Assembly (NCBI GenBank): GCA_965220415.1
Contig: OZ244829.1
Coordinates: 4,712,001-4,776,000 of the forward strand
DNA length: 64,000 bases
Direction: 5' to 3'
Origin: JAJDTR01 sp965220415
GTDB taxonomy: Bacteria > Poribacteria > WGA-4E > JAJDTR01
Shown: one piece after another, positions 51,726 through 61,619 of the stretch
Layout of the letters: every line of letters starts with the position of its first letter
How positions within the stretch are numbered: position 1 is the stretch's first letter
Notes under the pieces: model-generated
Told to the model about the DNA's origin: nothing
Database searches by the model: none
Seen by the model: only the letters and a program-made list of their open reading frames with translations
Position numbers and translations under genes: made by a program

Positions 51726-53066
51726 TCACTCCGTTGCGTAATCCTTCAACCTGTATTGCAACGCCCGTAGACTAATACCCAAGATTTCTGCCGTGCGCGT
51801 GCGGTTGCCATCCATGCGCTCAAGTGTCTTAAGAATGAGCTCCTTCTCCATTTCTTTCATTGTCATACCGATAGGAATATCGTTGTAGGTCCGCTTCTTC
51901 GAGGATTGAATTTCATCGGGAAGATGCTTCGGCAAGACAGCTTCTCCCTCTGCAAAGAGAACTGCTCGCAAGATTGAGTATTCCAATTCGCGTACATTGC
52001 CAGGCCAATCATACTGCATCAAAAGATTTCTCGCTTTCTGGCTGATAATCCGAACCGGTTGACTATGGGCTTCACTGTGTTTTCGCAGAAAATATTCGGA
52101 CAGAATTTCAATGTCCTCCCGTCGCTCTCGTAGCGGGAGGAGATGAATTGGTATCATATTTAGTCGATAGTAGAGATCTTGACGGAATAACCCATCCTCA
52201 ATTGCTTGGCGCAAATCGTGATTAGTAGCTGCAATAATGCGAACCTTCACACGAATTACGTGGGTTCCGCCGACACGCTCAATTTCTTGCTCCTGAATCG
52301 CACGAAGCAACTTAGCTTGCAGTGCCACTGGCATGTCTCCAATCTCGTCAAGAAAAAGTGAACTTCCATTGGCACGCTCAAATTTTCCGATTTTTTGGTA
52401 AATAGCCCCTGTAAATGCTCCTCGCTCGTGGCCAAAAAGTTCGCTTTCCAAAAGATTAGCAGGGATGGCAGCGCAGTTCACAACAACCATCTCTTTATCT
52501 GCACAAGCGCTATTTCGGTGAATTGCACGCGCGACGAGTTCCTTGCCCGTGCCACTTTCTCCATGAATAAGCACGGTAGAATCCGTGCCAGCCACTTTTT
52601 CAATGACCTTCAATACGTCTACAATCTGTGGACTTTCTCCAACTATCTCCTCATAACTATGGATAAGTTCATCTCTTTCGCTCTGTTTAGTCGCACGGTG
52701 ATGTTCGAGTGCCTTGTCGACCTTAGCTTTTATATGTTCCGACTTGAACGGTTTTTCCAGAAAATCGTAGGCTCCAAGTTTTGTAGCCTCAACCGCCCGC
52801 TGAATTGAACCGTGTGCGGTTAACATCGTCACCAAAAGTCCGGGATATCTCCGATGAATTTGTGACAGCGTTTCCAAGCCGTCCATACCTGGCATTTGGA
52901 TGTCTAACAAGACTAGATCCGGCAGATCACGATCAATTTGTTCCAGAGCGGCATTGCCACTAGACGCGGTAATTACTTCGTAGTGGTCCATTTCTAGCCG
53001 ATCCCGTAAGATTGTGACAGTGTCGGGCTCGTCATCTACGATGAGTATTTTCTCAAATTGACTCAT
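51726..53066 (-). CDS. NtrC-family sigma-54-dependent response regulator
   Basis: A 446-residue regulator. The receiver domain (1-120) has acidic D11/D12, the phospho-acceptor D55 and K106 (EKPF). A sigma-54 interaction AAA+ domain (about 140-375) carries Walker A GESGTGKE (169-176), the intact GAFTGA loop (216-221) that contacts sigma-54 and LFLDEIGDM. A C-terminal Fis-type helix-turn-helix (NRTRTAEILGISLRALQYRL) follows. It should activate sigma-54 promoters after phosphorylation. No sensor kinase gene is adjacent, so the input is unknown. It leads a probable operon with the SUMF1-like protein and miaA. Confidence 0.95.
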   Translation of the reverse strand: MSQFEKILIVDDEPDTVTILRDRLEMDHYEVITASSGNAALEQIDRDLPDLVLLDIQMPGMDGLETLSQIHRRYPGLLVTMLTAHGSIQRAVEATKLGAYDFLEKPFKSEHIKAKVDKALEHHRATKQSERDELIHSYEEIVGESPQIVDVLKVIEKVAGTDSTVLIHGESGTGKELVARAIHRNSACADKEMVVVNCAAIPANLLESELFGHERGAFTGAIYQKIGKFERANGSSLFLDEIGDMPVALQAKLLRAIQEQEIERVGGTHVIRVKVRIIAATNHDLRQAIEDGLFRQDLYYRLNMIPIHLLPLRERREDIEILSEYFLRKHSEAHSQPVRIISQKARNLLMQYDWPGNVRELEYSILRAVLFAEGEAVLPKHLPDEIQSSKKRTYNDIPIGMTMKEMEKELILKTLERMDGNRTRTAEILGISLRALQYRLKDYATE

Positions 53067-53313
53067 TAGTTACCAGCCATCCAATCAGTAATTAGTTACA
53101 CTGGCTTTGCATGCGGAGAAGTGAGTTTGAGTTTAGAACACCACTGCATGATGTCTTACAAATTAAACTGATGCAGCACATTCAAAGGTCTACAGCGGAG
53201 CAACCATATACGGAAATCTTTGCTCCACGAAGATTGCTGCCACAAACTGAGTTGCTAAGGTTCTTTATGGTTCCAACTGAGATTCTAAGCCCCTTTTGGC
53301 GAGCTTATATTCC

Positions 53314-53805
53314 TTACAATAATCTGTTGCCAGACTCGGTTGACTCAGTTGTGCGCGACGGCGTAGATGTATCTTCCCACTCTTCTTTAACTAGGGATGC
53401 GCGATTTGCAAGTGCTAGCAAAAACCATCCAAATAGTCCCACACCAGCTCCTGCGATGGCGGCTATCCATGCGCCTTTTGCCGTTGTAATTTTATTGAGC
53501 GTTTTCTGATCGACGTCGAATGAAATATCCTTAGGGTTGCGCACCGAGAACTGCCTCCGGTCACCTTGTTGCCTGTATTCGATGGTAGGTGCAGTATCGC
53601 CGCCAATTTCAATATTGCTTTTCCAAGTTGGTGAATTGACTTTAAGCGCGCTTTCACCTGGATCACCCTTCCAGACAGCTTTTGCTCCCTTGATACCGCT
53701 TTCATCCTCGATCTCTGCAACCTGGGTGCGCGCCAGCAAACAGTTCGATATTTTCAACGCCGCCTGTTTATAATTCGATAGTGACGATACCCAATTTTCT
53801 AACAT
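53314..53805 (-). CDS. Hypothetical protein with C-terminal membrane segment
   Basis: A 163-residue protein of unrecognised family. Residues about 1-105 are soluble and mixed alpha/beta. Residues about 112-132 are hydrophobic (GAWIAAIAGAGVGLFGWFLLALA), followed by a short charged tail. So it is probably tail-anchored, with the bulk in the cytoplasm, or has one span. GGAGG lies about 10 nt upstream of the ATG. It is divergent from the LON-domain gene at 54022. A plus-strand frame covering part of it (53111-53509) is a shadow. Confidence 0.6.
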   Translation of the reverse strand: MLENWVSSLSNYKQAALKISNCLLARTQVAEIEDESGIKGAKAVWKGDPGESALKVNSPTWKSNIEIGGDTAPTIEYRQQGDRRQFSVRNPKDISFDVDQKTLNKITTAKGAWIAAIAGAGVGLFGWFLLALANRASLVKEEWEDTSTPSRTTESTESGNRLL

Positions 53806-54021
53806 AACAATCGTTCCTCCACGGTTTGAGGTAAGGTGATAGCTAGTTCCGTTATAACGGCTACTAGCTCAAGAGTAGGTAGGAAACTGCCGTGCCGGTA
53901 AAGCCCTTCCACGTCTAAAGTTGATTGGAAAGTTTCGGTTGACACTCGTTCTCTCGTGTGCTAAACTTGGAATCGTAATCATACGATGTGATAGGTTGTC
54001 TTCGGTGCAGGGAGTTGTCCA

Positions 54022-54678
54022 GTGAACATTGATTCAATTGAGTTTCCGTCTGAACAAGAGTTGCCACTGTTCCCGCTGCATGTCGTTCTTTTCCCCGGTG
54101 GTATATTACCGCTGCACATATTTGAAGAACGGTATCAGTTGATGATTCAACTGTGCTTGGAGCATGAGTCACCTTTTGGCGTTGTTCTAATAAAAGAGGG
54201 AACAGAAACGGGCGATCCGGCCAAACCACATCATGTTGGAACAGCCGTACAGATTCTTGAAGTAGATCGATTGGACGGCGGTCGGATGAACCTCATAACG
54301 TCGGGACAGTACCGATTTGAGATTCTAGAAATTCAGCACAATCTTCCCTATCTTGTAGGCCGTGTTCGAGTTCCGAACGTGCCGGACATAGACGTAAATG
54401 AGGATCTTGAGCCGATTGCATCGGAAACACGAGAACTATATCGAGATTACGAAACTCTGTTAAAACAATTGTTTTTGGAATGGGAACCTCCGAAGTTATT
54501 TCCTGAAGATTCGCGCCAGTTGGCATATCAGATTGGTGTTAGGCTTCACATTTCCCTTGAAGAGAAACAGCATCTGCTGGAAACCTTCCCGCTAAATCAA
54601 CTTCTTGCCGAGGAGGCCGCGCTACTAAAACGAGAAAATCGCAGATTGAAAACACGGGTCATCGCTAAAAATAACTGA
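54022..54678 (+). CDS. LON substrate-binding domain protein
   Basis: A 218-residue protein starting at GTG 54022 with AGGGAG about 7 nt upstream. It carries the N-terminal LON (PUA-like) domain only: LPLFPLHVVLFPGGILPLHIFEERY, FGVVLIKEG, GTAVQILEVDRLDGGRMNL, GQYRFEILE. A helical tail follows, but no AAA+ or protease domain. Stand-alone LON-domain proteins are widespread; they may bind unfolded peptides, and their role is not settled. Length is normal for the stand-alone class, so this is not a truncated Lon. Confidence 0.9.
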   Translation: MNIDSIEFPSEQELPLFPLHVVLFPGGILPLHIFEERYQLMIQLCLEHESPFGVVLIKEGTETGDPAKPHHVGTAVQILEVDRLDGGRMNLITSGQYRFEILEIQHNLPYLVGRVRVPNVPDIDVNEDLEPIASETRELYRDYETLLKQLFLEWEPPKLFPEDSRQLAYQIGVRLHISLEEKQHLLETFPLNQLLAEEAALLKRENRRLKTRVIAKNN

Positions 54679-54987
54679 GAGATTCAAAGACGCCCTGGTT
54701 CACACTGTTCAATCAACGCTTTCTCTGTCTACGCGGTTCGCATCCCGAAGGATGCACACCCAGCGCCACGGTATAGTTCGTGACACGAAAGTTGCGAACG
54801 GTAAACCACTTATATTGCTTCATTCGATTATTCCATATCTCATCGATTTATTGAATAGCGCCGACCCATCGGTATTTCAGCGCGTCGGTGAGCATGTCGC
54901 GCCGGTTTGACGTTGCAGTTTGCCCTCCCAAACATTACTGGATAGTGCTTGTCGCACACCAATTTTTTCTAGCACAAACTGAGTATC
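54679..54987. other. Spacer, nothing recognised
   Basis: About 309 bases between the LON-domain gene and pgsA. I see no gene, no repeat family member and no convincing terminator. Confidence 0.5.
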
Positions 54988-55602
54988 ATGCGACTTCATT
55001 CATCTCCGCATCAGTTACCGCAAAACACAGGGGTGCAGATTGTTAGACGAGATTTCGTCTATGTCAGTAATCTACTGTCTCTGACCAGACTTGTTCTAGC
55101 GCCGTTCATATTTCTTAGTATCGTTCATTATGAACGGGCTATCACGTTGACATTAGGCGGTCTAGCCGTGGTGTCTGATCTGCTTGATGGCTACATGGCT
55201 CGGCGGTTGAAATTGCCCTCCGATTTGGGAAAAATCCTCGATCCTATAGCAGACAAGGTCGTAATTAGCGCTGCGCTTTACGGGCTTTTCTACTCAAAGC
55301 ATTACGATTTTCCCCTGTGGGTGGTCGGAATTGTTGTCATAAGAGATGTTTTTATAGTTATCGGTAGTATCTATCTCGCGTACCAGATACGGTTCGTCAC
55401 GCGCTCCAATCGATGGGGAAAGTGTGCTACTGTATTCCTTTCAACCGCTTTGGTTCTGTATGTTCTGGATGTTGCCGGACCAATCTCATTCTATGTGCTC
55501 TGCGTTGGGATTGCCTTCATCGGTATTTCAAGCTGGAGTTACTCCCGGCGGCTAATTCGACTTCTCCAAGCCGATGTGCCTCAGCACAAGAAATTAGTGT
55601 AA
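54988..55602 (+). CDS. pgsA: CDP-diacylglycerol--glycerol-3-phosphate 3-phosphatidyltransferase
   Basis: A 204-residue integral membrane enzyme making phosphatidylglycerophosphate. The full CDP-alcohol motif is present: D64-x2-D67-G68-x2-A71-R72-x8-G81-x3-D85-x3-D89-K (SDLLDGYMARRL ... GKILDPIADK). NLLSLTRLVLAPF precedes it, as in PgsA. About five membrane spans. Length is typical. The DPIADKV ending favours PgsA over other family members. A second family member is at 25293-25931. Confidence 0.88.
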   Translation: MRLHSSPHQLPQNTGVQIVRRDFVYVSNLLSLTRLVLAPFIFLSIVHYERAITLTLGGLAVVSDLLDGYMARRLKLPSDLGKILDPIADKVVISAALYGLFYSKHYDFPLWVVGIVVIRDVFIVIGSIYLAYQIRFVTRSNRWGKCATVFLSTALVLYVLDVAGPISFYVLCVGIAFIGISSWSYSRRLIRLLQADVPQHKKLV

Positions 55603-55708
55603 CCCTCAAATTTCGAGTCGCCGTTTTGATTGTACCGTAGCGAGATCCGTAGACTTTGATGCACGTATCAACGTAGTGAATGATTCATCTGATTCAGGAG
55701 AATTGAGC

Positions 55709-56227
55709 ATGTCACAACGGCTAAGTGTACCCGACATCGCTAGCATCATTGGCGTTGAGGAGGATATCATAACAAACGCATTGGCCCGCGAAGATGAAGA
55801 TCTTCAACCTTACTTGTATAGTGAACCGGCGATTACTTCCGGCGGTGACGACTCGCTCGAAACACTATTTGGTGGTGAGAAAACGGAGTCCGAAAAACCC
55901 CAAACCGTGTTTATGTTAAGTGTCGATGGGTTATCCATTCTTATCACAAAACTTGCCTTCAACATTCCAACGTCTGACCTAATTGAAAACTTGGCTTGCC
56001 AAGTGCTGCATCTCACCGTTTTGCAGGAAGACATTGCCGAATTAAAACGCGAAAATCAGGAACTCCAAAGTCAGAATGAAGAACTTGAACGGAGAATCAA
56101 AGAGGTACAGACAGAATCTCTGAAACTAAGATCGGAAGCCGCAGAAGCAGCTCAAACTCAGTCGCGCGGATGGTTTCGTGGTTTGTTCGGAGACGAAAAA
56201 TCGCGTACACAATCAGGCAAGGATTAG
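55709..56227 (+). CDS. Hypothetical coiled-coil protein
   Basis: About 172 residues from ATG 55709, chosen because AGGAG lies 8 nt upstream; an earlier GTG at 55676 lacks one. The N-terminus (RLSVPDIASIIGVEEDIITNAL) looks like a small helical, MerR/helix-turn-helix-like segment. A short acidic linker follows, then a strongly predicted coiled coil (about 110-150, LKRENQELQSQNEELERRI), and a C-terminal WFRGLFGDE motif. Soluble, probably oligomeric. No family recognised. Confidence 0.65.
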   Translation: MSQRLSVPDIASIIGVEEDIITNALAREDEDLQPYLYSEPAITSGGDDSLETLFGGEKTESEKPQTVFMLSVDGLSILITKLAFNIPTSDLIENLACQVLHLTVLQEDIAELKRENQELQSQNEELERRIKEVQTESLKLRSEAAEAAQTQSRGWFRGLFGDEKSRTQSGKD

Positions 56228-56242
56228 GGAAGTTGCAGTTTC

Positions 56243-57013
56243 TTATGCACGCTGCTCCGGATGAATCCTTTCTAATGCTTCGATAGTTCGAACGCCCTGT
56301 CGTCCATCAGTCCTAGGCGTCTCTCGGTTGTTAGCACAAGCGAGGAAATGCCTGCACTCAACCATTAGCATGTCTTCCTGATTCTCAGGGGCGAGAAAAT
56401 CCCATAGTAGGGAGTGATGACGACCGTCGGGCGATCTCGTCTGTAGCTCGAAAGTCCTTTGATTGGCCGTTGCTTCCGCAGAGGCGTCAAGTTTGAACTG
56501 AGTCATGGGCACCTGCAGGGCAATTGCCAATGCCACGCAGTGCACCCCCATGTCCCAGTAAGCGTTAAGGTATTTCTCAGGCGTCGTTGTTTTCAGGAAC
56601 TTTCCGTGTGCGGCAACTGCTTTTCCGGGCAGTGCGCTAAGTTTGGCAAAACCGGTTGAGTAGCAAAGCACATGACCAACCATCAACACACAATCGGAAT
56701 TTTCCGCCAACTGCGTAAGGTGGCGTGCTTCCTTAGATGAGAGTGCCATGGGTTTCTCAAGAAACAAATCTTTCTTCGCCCGCAATACCCTTTCTCCGAC
56801 TTCTGCGTGCGTCTCCGAAGGAGTGGCGACGACGACAGCATCACTTTCCTCAATTAACTGATCGATGTCCTCAACAAAACGCAAATTAAGCGGTTGAAGC
56901 ACATCACGATTCTGATGTCCATAGACGAGGTGGAGTCCACCAAGAAAATGGAATTTCTGCAGTAGGGTTTTGCCCCACCGTCCGGTACCAATCATTGAGA
57001 CTCTTGGCTTCAT
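56243..57013 (-). CDS. Gfo/Idh/MocA-family oxidoreductase (short form)
   Basis: About 256 residues from the ATG at 57013, with GGAGGAG just upstream. The N-terminal NAD(P) Rossmann domain has MIGTGRWGK, then VVATPSETHAEVGERVLRAKKDLFLEKPMAL, where EKP is the family signature. The C-terminal domain is shorter than the usual 330-380 residues. The DMGVHCVALAI segment holds the family aspartate and histidine. Such enzymes oxidise or reduce sugars and inositols. A longer relative is at 60102-61121. Substrate unknown. Confidence 0.85.
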   Translation of the reverse strand: MKPRVSMIGTGRWGKTLLQKFHFLGGLHLVYGHQNRDVLQPLNLRFVEDIDQLIEESDAVVVATPSETHAEVGERVLRAKKDLFLEKPMALSSKEARHLTQLAENSDCVLMVGHVLCYSTGFAKLSALPGKAVAAHGKFLKTTTPEKYLNAYWDMGVHCVALAIALQVPMTQFKLDASAEATANQRTFELQTRSPDGRHHSLLWDFLAPENQEDMLMVECRHFLACANNRETPRTDGRQGVRTIEALERIHPEQRA

Positions 57014-57226
57014 CAATCTCCTCCTAGGTTCTCTTCAAATCGTATGACTGCGCTGATTATAGCATAGCGACCGGTGCTTTATCCACTCTTTTGGTTGTTG
57101 GTACGACGTAGTTGTGCGGGAGCAGCAACCGAAACTTTATTGAAATGTACACTTCGGCTGTGGACAGCACTTTCATGGCTGAGAGGCAAATCCTTAACAC
57201 CCAAACCTAGTCTAAATTTCGGTGAT

Positions 57227-57810
57227 ATGCAAAAGCGTGCTCGCTACCAGATTATCGCCATTATCACGTTCCTTTTCGGGCTCGGATTTTGTATCAGCCT
57301 AATTCTGTATTGCTCAAGGGCATTGCCTTACCGCTTTTGACCATCGCATCGATAATATCAGCGAGTTTTTTTTCTGCCAAGTGGGTCGTGGAGACTATTT
57401 CAGGTCTCGGGCTAGTTACCGGACTGGGGTTCCTTTTTCTGAATGTTCCGGGTGTTCTTCGGGATTCCGTTTTCCACCTAATCTTTGCCAGTGCAATCGC
57501 TTTTGGCATGACAACACGCTGGCGAAAGCAGGTAACAATTCTCGGCGGAACCATCCTAGTCATCGGCTTTGTTTTCCTCTATCAACCCCTTAGTTTTCTG
57601 CGGAGCACAGCCCTATCTCTTATCTTGGTAGGAATGACCCTGTTTGCAATTCTTTCGAGGCGAAAATGGTGGGTAGAGCGGATCTCTATCAGTGCGATAG
57701 CGTGCGGCCTTATCTTTCTCTGCCAACCGTTTCGGGAGGTTCTTTTCCAGACAGGTTTCCAAATCCTACTCGGCGGTTTAACCGGATTCGTTATTGTTGC
57801 ACATCGATAG
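57227..57810 (+). pseudogene. Polytopic membrane protein, frame apparently broken near 57.3 kb
   Basis: Two overlapping plus-strand frames each encode hydrophobic sequence. One, from ATG 57227, gives ARYQIIAIITFLFGLGFCISL and stops at 57340. The other, openable only from a TTG at 57289, continues with about five membrane segments to 57810. Neither has a good ribosome site. The simplest reading is one small membrane protein with a frameshift, or an assembly error, between 57289 and 57340. Alternatively the second frame is a complete gene with a poor start. No family recognised. Confidence 0.4.
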
Positions 57811-57826
57811 AAAAAGTCTATGGGTA

Positions 57827-58990
57827 CTATACTTCCTCGATTCGCTTTTGCCATAACCAGATACCCGTTTCGGCTACGCTACAAACGCCGATCACCGCCG
57901 CACAAAGAATGTACGGACTGCTAACTCCCAGTGCTGAATCCGCCAACATCCCACCGAAAAATGGTCCAAGCAACAAACCACTTCCCAGAACAGCTTCGTG
58001 TACTCCGCTCTTGTTGCCCTTATCCTTTTGTGCGTGCAAGCTATAATACATGCTGCTGAAGTAGGTAACAGCTCCGGATAACCCAATTACCGCAAAGGCA
58101 CACGTCCAATAAAGTCCATGTGGCAAAAGTCCGATTGCCAAGAAGGCGATTATTGCGAGTAACTGAACGCCGATCAACGGAGGCAGTCGATAGTGCCATC
58201 GTGCCGCTCGATTCGTACCTAACCATAGAAAGCCGATCAGTTGTGTTGTTCCCATCACCAGCATTAAATTTCCAAATTCCATTGCAGGAATGCCGGCTTC
58301 GACGGTCAGCTTCGGCGCGATATGCCGAACGATACCAAGCGAAAACCATGAAGCAAAGTTAGCAATCCGCGCTATTCTTAGATAGATGTGATGTGCGGCA
58401 TGAGGAGGTGCTTCAATTAAAACTGAATGTTCGGGCGAACGTAGGTCTTTACGATTGACGATTGTTTGAGATTCGAGGGTAATCCAATTGATTAGGCTAA
58501 AGCCGCCCGCGAGATAGAAAGTAAGGACTGGGCTGGTTCCTTTATAAAGATAGCTAGAAATCATCGGACCAATTGTAATTCCTACAGTCCAGAACAAATT
58601 AAAAGTCGTAATGCGTCGAATCAGATCTCCGGCACCTTCTCGCTCAGCTAACCACGCTTCATAGGTAGGCCAAAATAGCGCCATGCCGATACCACTACAC
58701 GGAAAAGCTATCATAAGATATAGCTTCCGCGTACAGAATGGGAGAAGAATACTCACGGCCGCGAGTGAAAAGCAAGCTACGGTGAGGACGTGCGGTCGTC
58801 CGATCTTATCTGATAGACGGCCAAAAGGAATTGCTAGTAGCACGAAGACGCCTGTGCTGATTGCGGTCAAAGCGCCTAGAAACGTAGAGGAAAAGTGGAG
58901 GTAGTTTATGTAAAAGGCTGTGTTCGTGAGGATGCTACTTATGCAAGCATCCATTAGGAGTGCAGGGAGGTATGCACCGTACTTTCGCAT
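57827..58990 (-). CDS. Major facilitator superfamily transporter
   Basis: A 387-residue protein with about twelve hydrophobic segments in two bundles. The MFS motif A between spans 2 and 3 is recognisable (FGRLSDKIGRPHVL). The second half starts after a hydrophilic loop (about 195-215). Length is typical of drug/metabolite exporters of the family. It is convergent with the preceding membrane ORF. Substrate unknown. Weak ribosome site. Confidence 0.9.
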   Translation of the reverse strand: MRKYGAYLPALLMDACISSILTNTAFYINYLHFSSTFLGALTAISTGVFVLLAIPFGRLSDKIGRPHVLTVACFSLAAVSILLPFCTRKLYLMIAFPCSGIGMALFWPTYEAWLAEREGAGDLIRRITTFNLFWTVGITIGPMISSYLYKGTSPVLTFYLAGGFSLINWITLESQTIVNRKDLRSPEHSVLIEAPPHAAHHIYLRIARIANFASWFSLGIVRHIAPKLTVEAGIPAMEFGNLMLVMGTTQLIGFLWLGTNRAARWHYRLPPLIGVQLLAIIAFLAIGLLPHGLYWTCAFAVIGLSGAVTYFSSMYYSLHAQKDKGNKSGVHEAVLGSGLLLGPFFGGMLADSALGVSSPYILCAAVIGVCSVAETGIWLWQKRIEEV

Positions 58991-59297
58991 GAATATTTGT
59001 TATCTTCGCCCGAGATGAATTGGTCTGTCCATCACACCCCCAGCTAGGAATCTCATTAGCTAGATTTTGTGCAATCAAGACAGACAGCAGACGGAGAGAA
59101 TCGGACGTTAAAGAAAAGCGGATAAGATTTCGATCGTCTAGTTTTCTTGGTTGACCAGTGAAGAGTTGGCAAACATGTGCGACCGATTGGGGATGGTGTG
59201 AATGGATTATGCAGTTCGTTGAGGAATTGCTGTCATTGGAGGGTACGCTTCCCCTATAAGCCAGCTTTGTGAATGGCCGGGCCGAATCAACCTAATT
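58991..59297. other. Spacer, nothing recognised
   Basis: About 307 bases between two minus-strand genes. No ORF, repeat or clear terminator seen. Confidence 0.5.
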
Positions 59298-59963
59298 TTA
59301 CATATGACGGAGCGACAGCGTAATGATTTTAACGGCCTGATCTATTGGTATTAAACTCGAGTTAATGACTAGGTGATACAATGTCGAATCCGTCCAGTCT
59401 GCATCGTGGTGATGCTTTAGATAATGTGCGCGTCCTTTATCGATGGCTAAAATCTTCTTCGCGGCTTCAACATGGGTTAGAGAATCGGCTGCCATTACTT
59501 GCTTGCAGCGGTCTTGCATCGTCCCCACAAAGCGAACGTGGAGTGTGCGCGGTTTTGAGGCAAGGATTTTTTGACTGCCTCGACCAACAATCACAACATC
59601 ATCCCGCCTCCAGAGTTCTTCGACAACTTGATGAAAAAAAACCGTCACGCTCTCGGGATCTAATCTTTGTTCGTTTTCAATAGGTCCGATTGACCAATCG
59701 AGAGGCATAGTCGGTGGATAATAGTACGGAAATTCGGCGACAACTAAGGGCTGCGCGATAAACAGTTTTTTCAGAAATGTGTGCAGTCCGTGCTCATCCT
59801 TTTCATCGTATTGGCGAATTTCGTCTTCAGTCGTGTTGGCAATGCGCGCGACATCAGCGAGGATGTCCTTATCAAAATAACTATAACCGAGTTCTTTCGC
59901 AACTTCTTGGGTAATCTCTTCACCACGACTACCGTATTCTCTTGAAACGGTGATGACCGCCAT
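59298..59963 (-). CDS. Cytidylate kinase-like family protein
   Basis: A 221-residue protein of the cytidylate-kinase-2-like family. It opens ITVSREYGSRGEEITQEVAKELGYSYFDKDIL, where SREYGSRG replaces the usual P-loop, then VVIVGRGSQKIL and VRFVGTMQDRC resembling NMP-kinase strands. Function is not well defined in the family; the modified P-loop makes ordinary CMP kinase activity uncertain. AAGGAG precedes the ATG. A canonical cmk is at 46238-46903, so this is an additional paralog. Confidence 0.85.
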   Translation of the reverse strand: MAVITVSREYGSRGEEITQEVAKELGYSYFDKDILADVARIANTTEDEIRQYDEKDEHGLHTFLKKLFIAQPLVVAEFPYYYPPTMPLDWSIGPIENEQRLDPESVTVFFHQVVEELWRRDDVVIVGRGSQKILASKPRTLHVRFVGTMQDRCKQVMAADSLTHVEAAKKILAIDKGRAHYLKHHHDADWTDSTLYHLVINSSLIPIDQAVKIITLSLRHM

Positions 59964-60101
59964 GGGAGTTTTCTCCTTCGCAATATCGGTTAATAGGTTT
60001 ATGGGTAATTCACATCATTTGTTAACAACGACATCGAATGTTCTACATAATGATAGGTTTCACTTGTTCTTAACAGCTTGGCAATTCTCATGCGCGTCGA
60101 A

Positions 60102-61121
60102 TCAGGATAGCCTTGGAAGCTCAAGTTCCACGATCTCGTTGCGTCTCGCAGATTCGGATAGAACATCACAAACGTGCATCGTGTTGATTGCATCCTTGAC
60201 GAAATGAGGTTCGAGCTTCCCGGTCTGAACGATTCTTGAGAATTGTTCAATCATGTTTACCTCTTGGATAGTGTTTTCAACTTTGTGTTCGGCTGCTTTC
60301 CCTGTAGCATTGTGTATCCAAAATCGCGCAGATTCTTCTTTCCAAGGAATAACAAAATCGTCACATATCAGCGAGGCTTCGGTCCCTGCTACTTCGAACC
60401 ATTTTCTGCTACCCGTGTCAAACGCGGAATCAAATGATGCCATTCGCTCGCCTTCAAACCAAAGTAGTCCCGAAAAATTTAGGTCGACGCCAACCTCGTA
60501 ACGTGCGGTCGCGAAAACTTGAATCGGGAGATCGCCGAATGCCCAAAGAATAGAGCGAACACAATAATATCCTAAATCGCCGAGGCTACCACCCGCAAGC
60601 TCTTTCTTGGCGCGTATGTTATCGTATGGAATTGTATCCCAATTAAATGAGAACGCAGAGGTCACTCGACGCAACTTCCCTAGTGTTCCATTTTCTATCA
60701 TTTGTCTCATTTTAGGCGTGCGTTCATGATGTACCCACATGACGCCATCCATTAACTGTACGCCATTCTCTTGACATGCCTTCGCCATCAAAATGGATTC
60801 TTCCACGTTTGCCGCCAGCGGCTTCTCACATAACACGTGCTTACCACATTCAGCCGCTTTGATTGTCCATTCAGCATGTAGAGTTGGTGGGGTCGGGAGG
60901 TAAATTGCATCAATTGATTCATCCTCCACAAGTTCTTCATAACTACCGTATGCATGCTCAACATCATGCTCCGATGCCCAGTTCTCAGCTCTCTGTTTTG
61001 TTCGACTAGCGATTGCCACAAGCTCGGCATTCCTAGCTAATTTTATGGCACGGCATACCTTGGTTGCGATTTTTGCGGTGCTCAGTATTCCCCAGCGTAC
61101 AGTTTTATTTGGTGTTGTCAA
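60102..61121 (-). CDS. Gfo/Idh/MocA-family NAD(P)-dependent oxidoreductase
   Basis: A 339-residue protein. The TTG start at 61121 follows a GGGG-containing stretch; no ATG gives a better N-terminus. The Rossmann domain is RWGILSTAKIATKVCRAIK; AIYLPTPPTLHAEWTIKAAECGKHVLCEKPLA holds the signature EKP lysine; GGSLGDLGYYCVRSILWAFG holds the conserved D and Y. The family includes anhydrofructose reductase and sugar dehydrogenases. Catalytic residues appear intact. Substrate unknown. Confidence 0.9.
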   Translation of the reverse strand: MTTPNKTVRWGILSTAKIATKVCRAIKLARNAELVAIASRTKQRAENWASEHDVEHAYGSYEELVEDESIDAIYLPTPPTLHAEWTIKAAECGKHVLCEKPLAANVEESILMAKACQENGVQLMDGVMWVHHERTPKMRQMIENGTLGKLRRVTSAFSFNWDTIPYDNIRAKKELAGGSLGDLGYYCVRSILWAFGDLPIQVFATARYEVGVDLNFSGLLWFEGERMASFDSAFDTGSRKWFEVAGTEASLICDDFVIPWKEESARFWIHNATGKAAEHKVENTIQEVNMIEQFSRIVQTGKLEPHFVKDAINTMHVCDVLSESARRNEIVELELPRLS

Positions 61122-61619
61122 TTTATTTTACCCCAGTCGCAATCTGAATCAATAAACCCACGTTATGAGATTGATTACCATGAATTTTTCATTGTACTGC
61201 ACTAGCACATGCCGATGTTACATCAAACAGTGCGAATAGTCAAGCAAATTGCCGAGCAAATCTCCAGCTTGGATTCGCCGCGATATATCCACAGAATTGC
61301 TCTGTCCAATTCCCTGGATGGCGTGCTGTTGAAGGAGCTTGTTTTGAAGTTCGGGCGGTTGAGTTGTGTCTTAAGGAGTCTCTGTTGCAAGGAGATAAAA
61401 ATCACGGTTTCCAAGCTTCGCGCAATCCTAGTTCATTCCCCCGACACTTCCACTCCTTGCATCCGTGGGTTCCAATCAATGACACGTTGGAGATTGGATT
61501 AAAATGACATATCGTATCAAACAGTCGCTATTCACGTAGGTTCTTCAGAGTTAAGTGTGGAAAATGAGATTGGACATCTTTCCAAAATAAACATTGAGGC
61601 TGATGGCATCTACTTTTGT

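Noticed and set aside
53111..53509. 132-codon plus-strand frame
   Set aside because: Overlaps the better-supported minus gene at 53314-53805, which has GGAGG upstream of its ATG; no domain seen.
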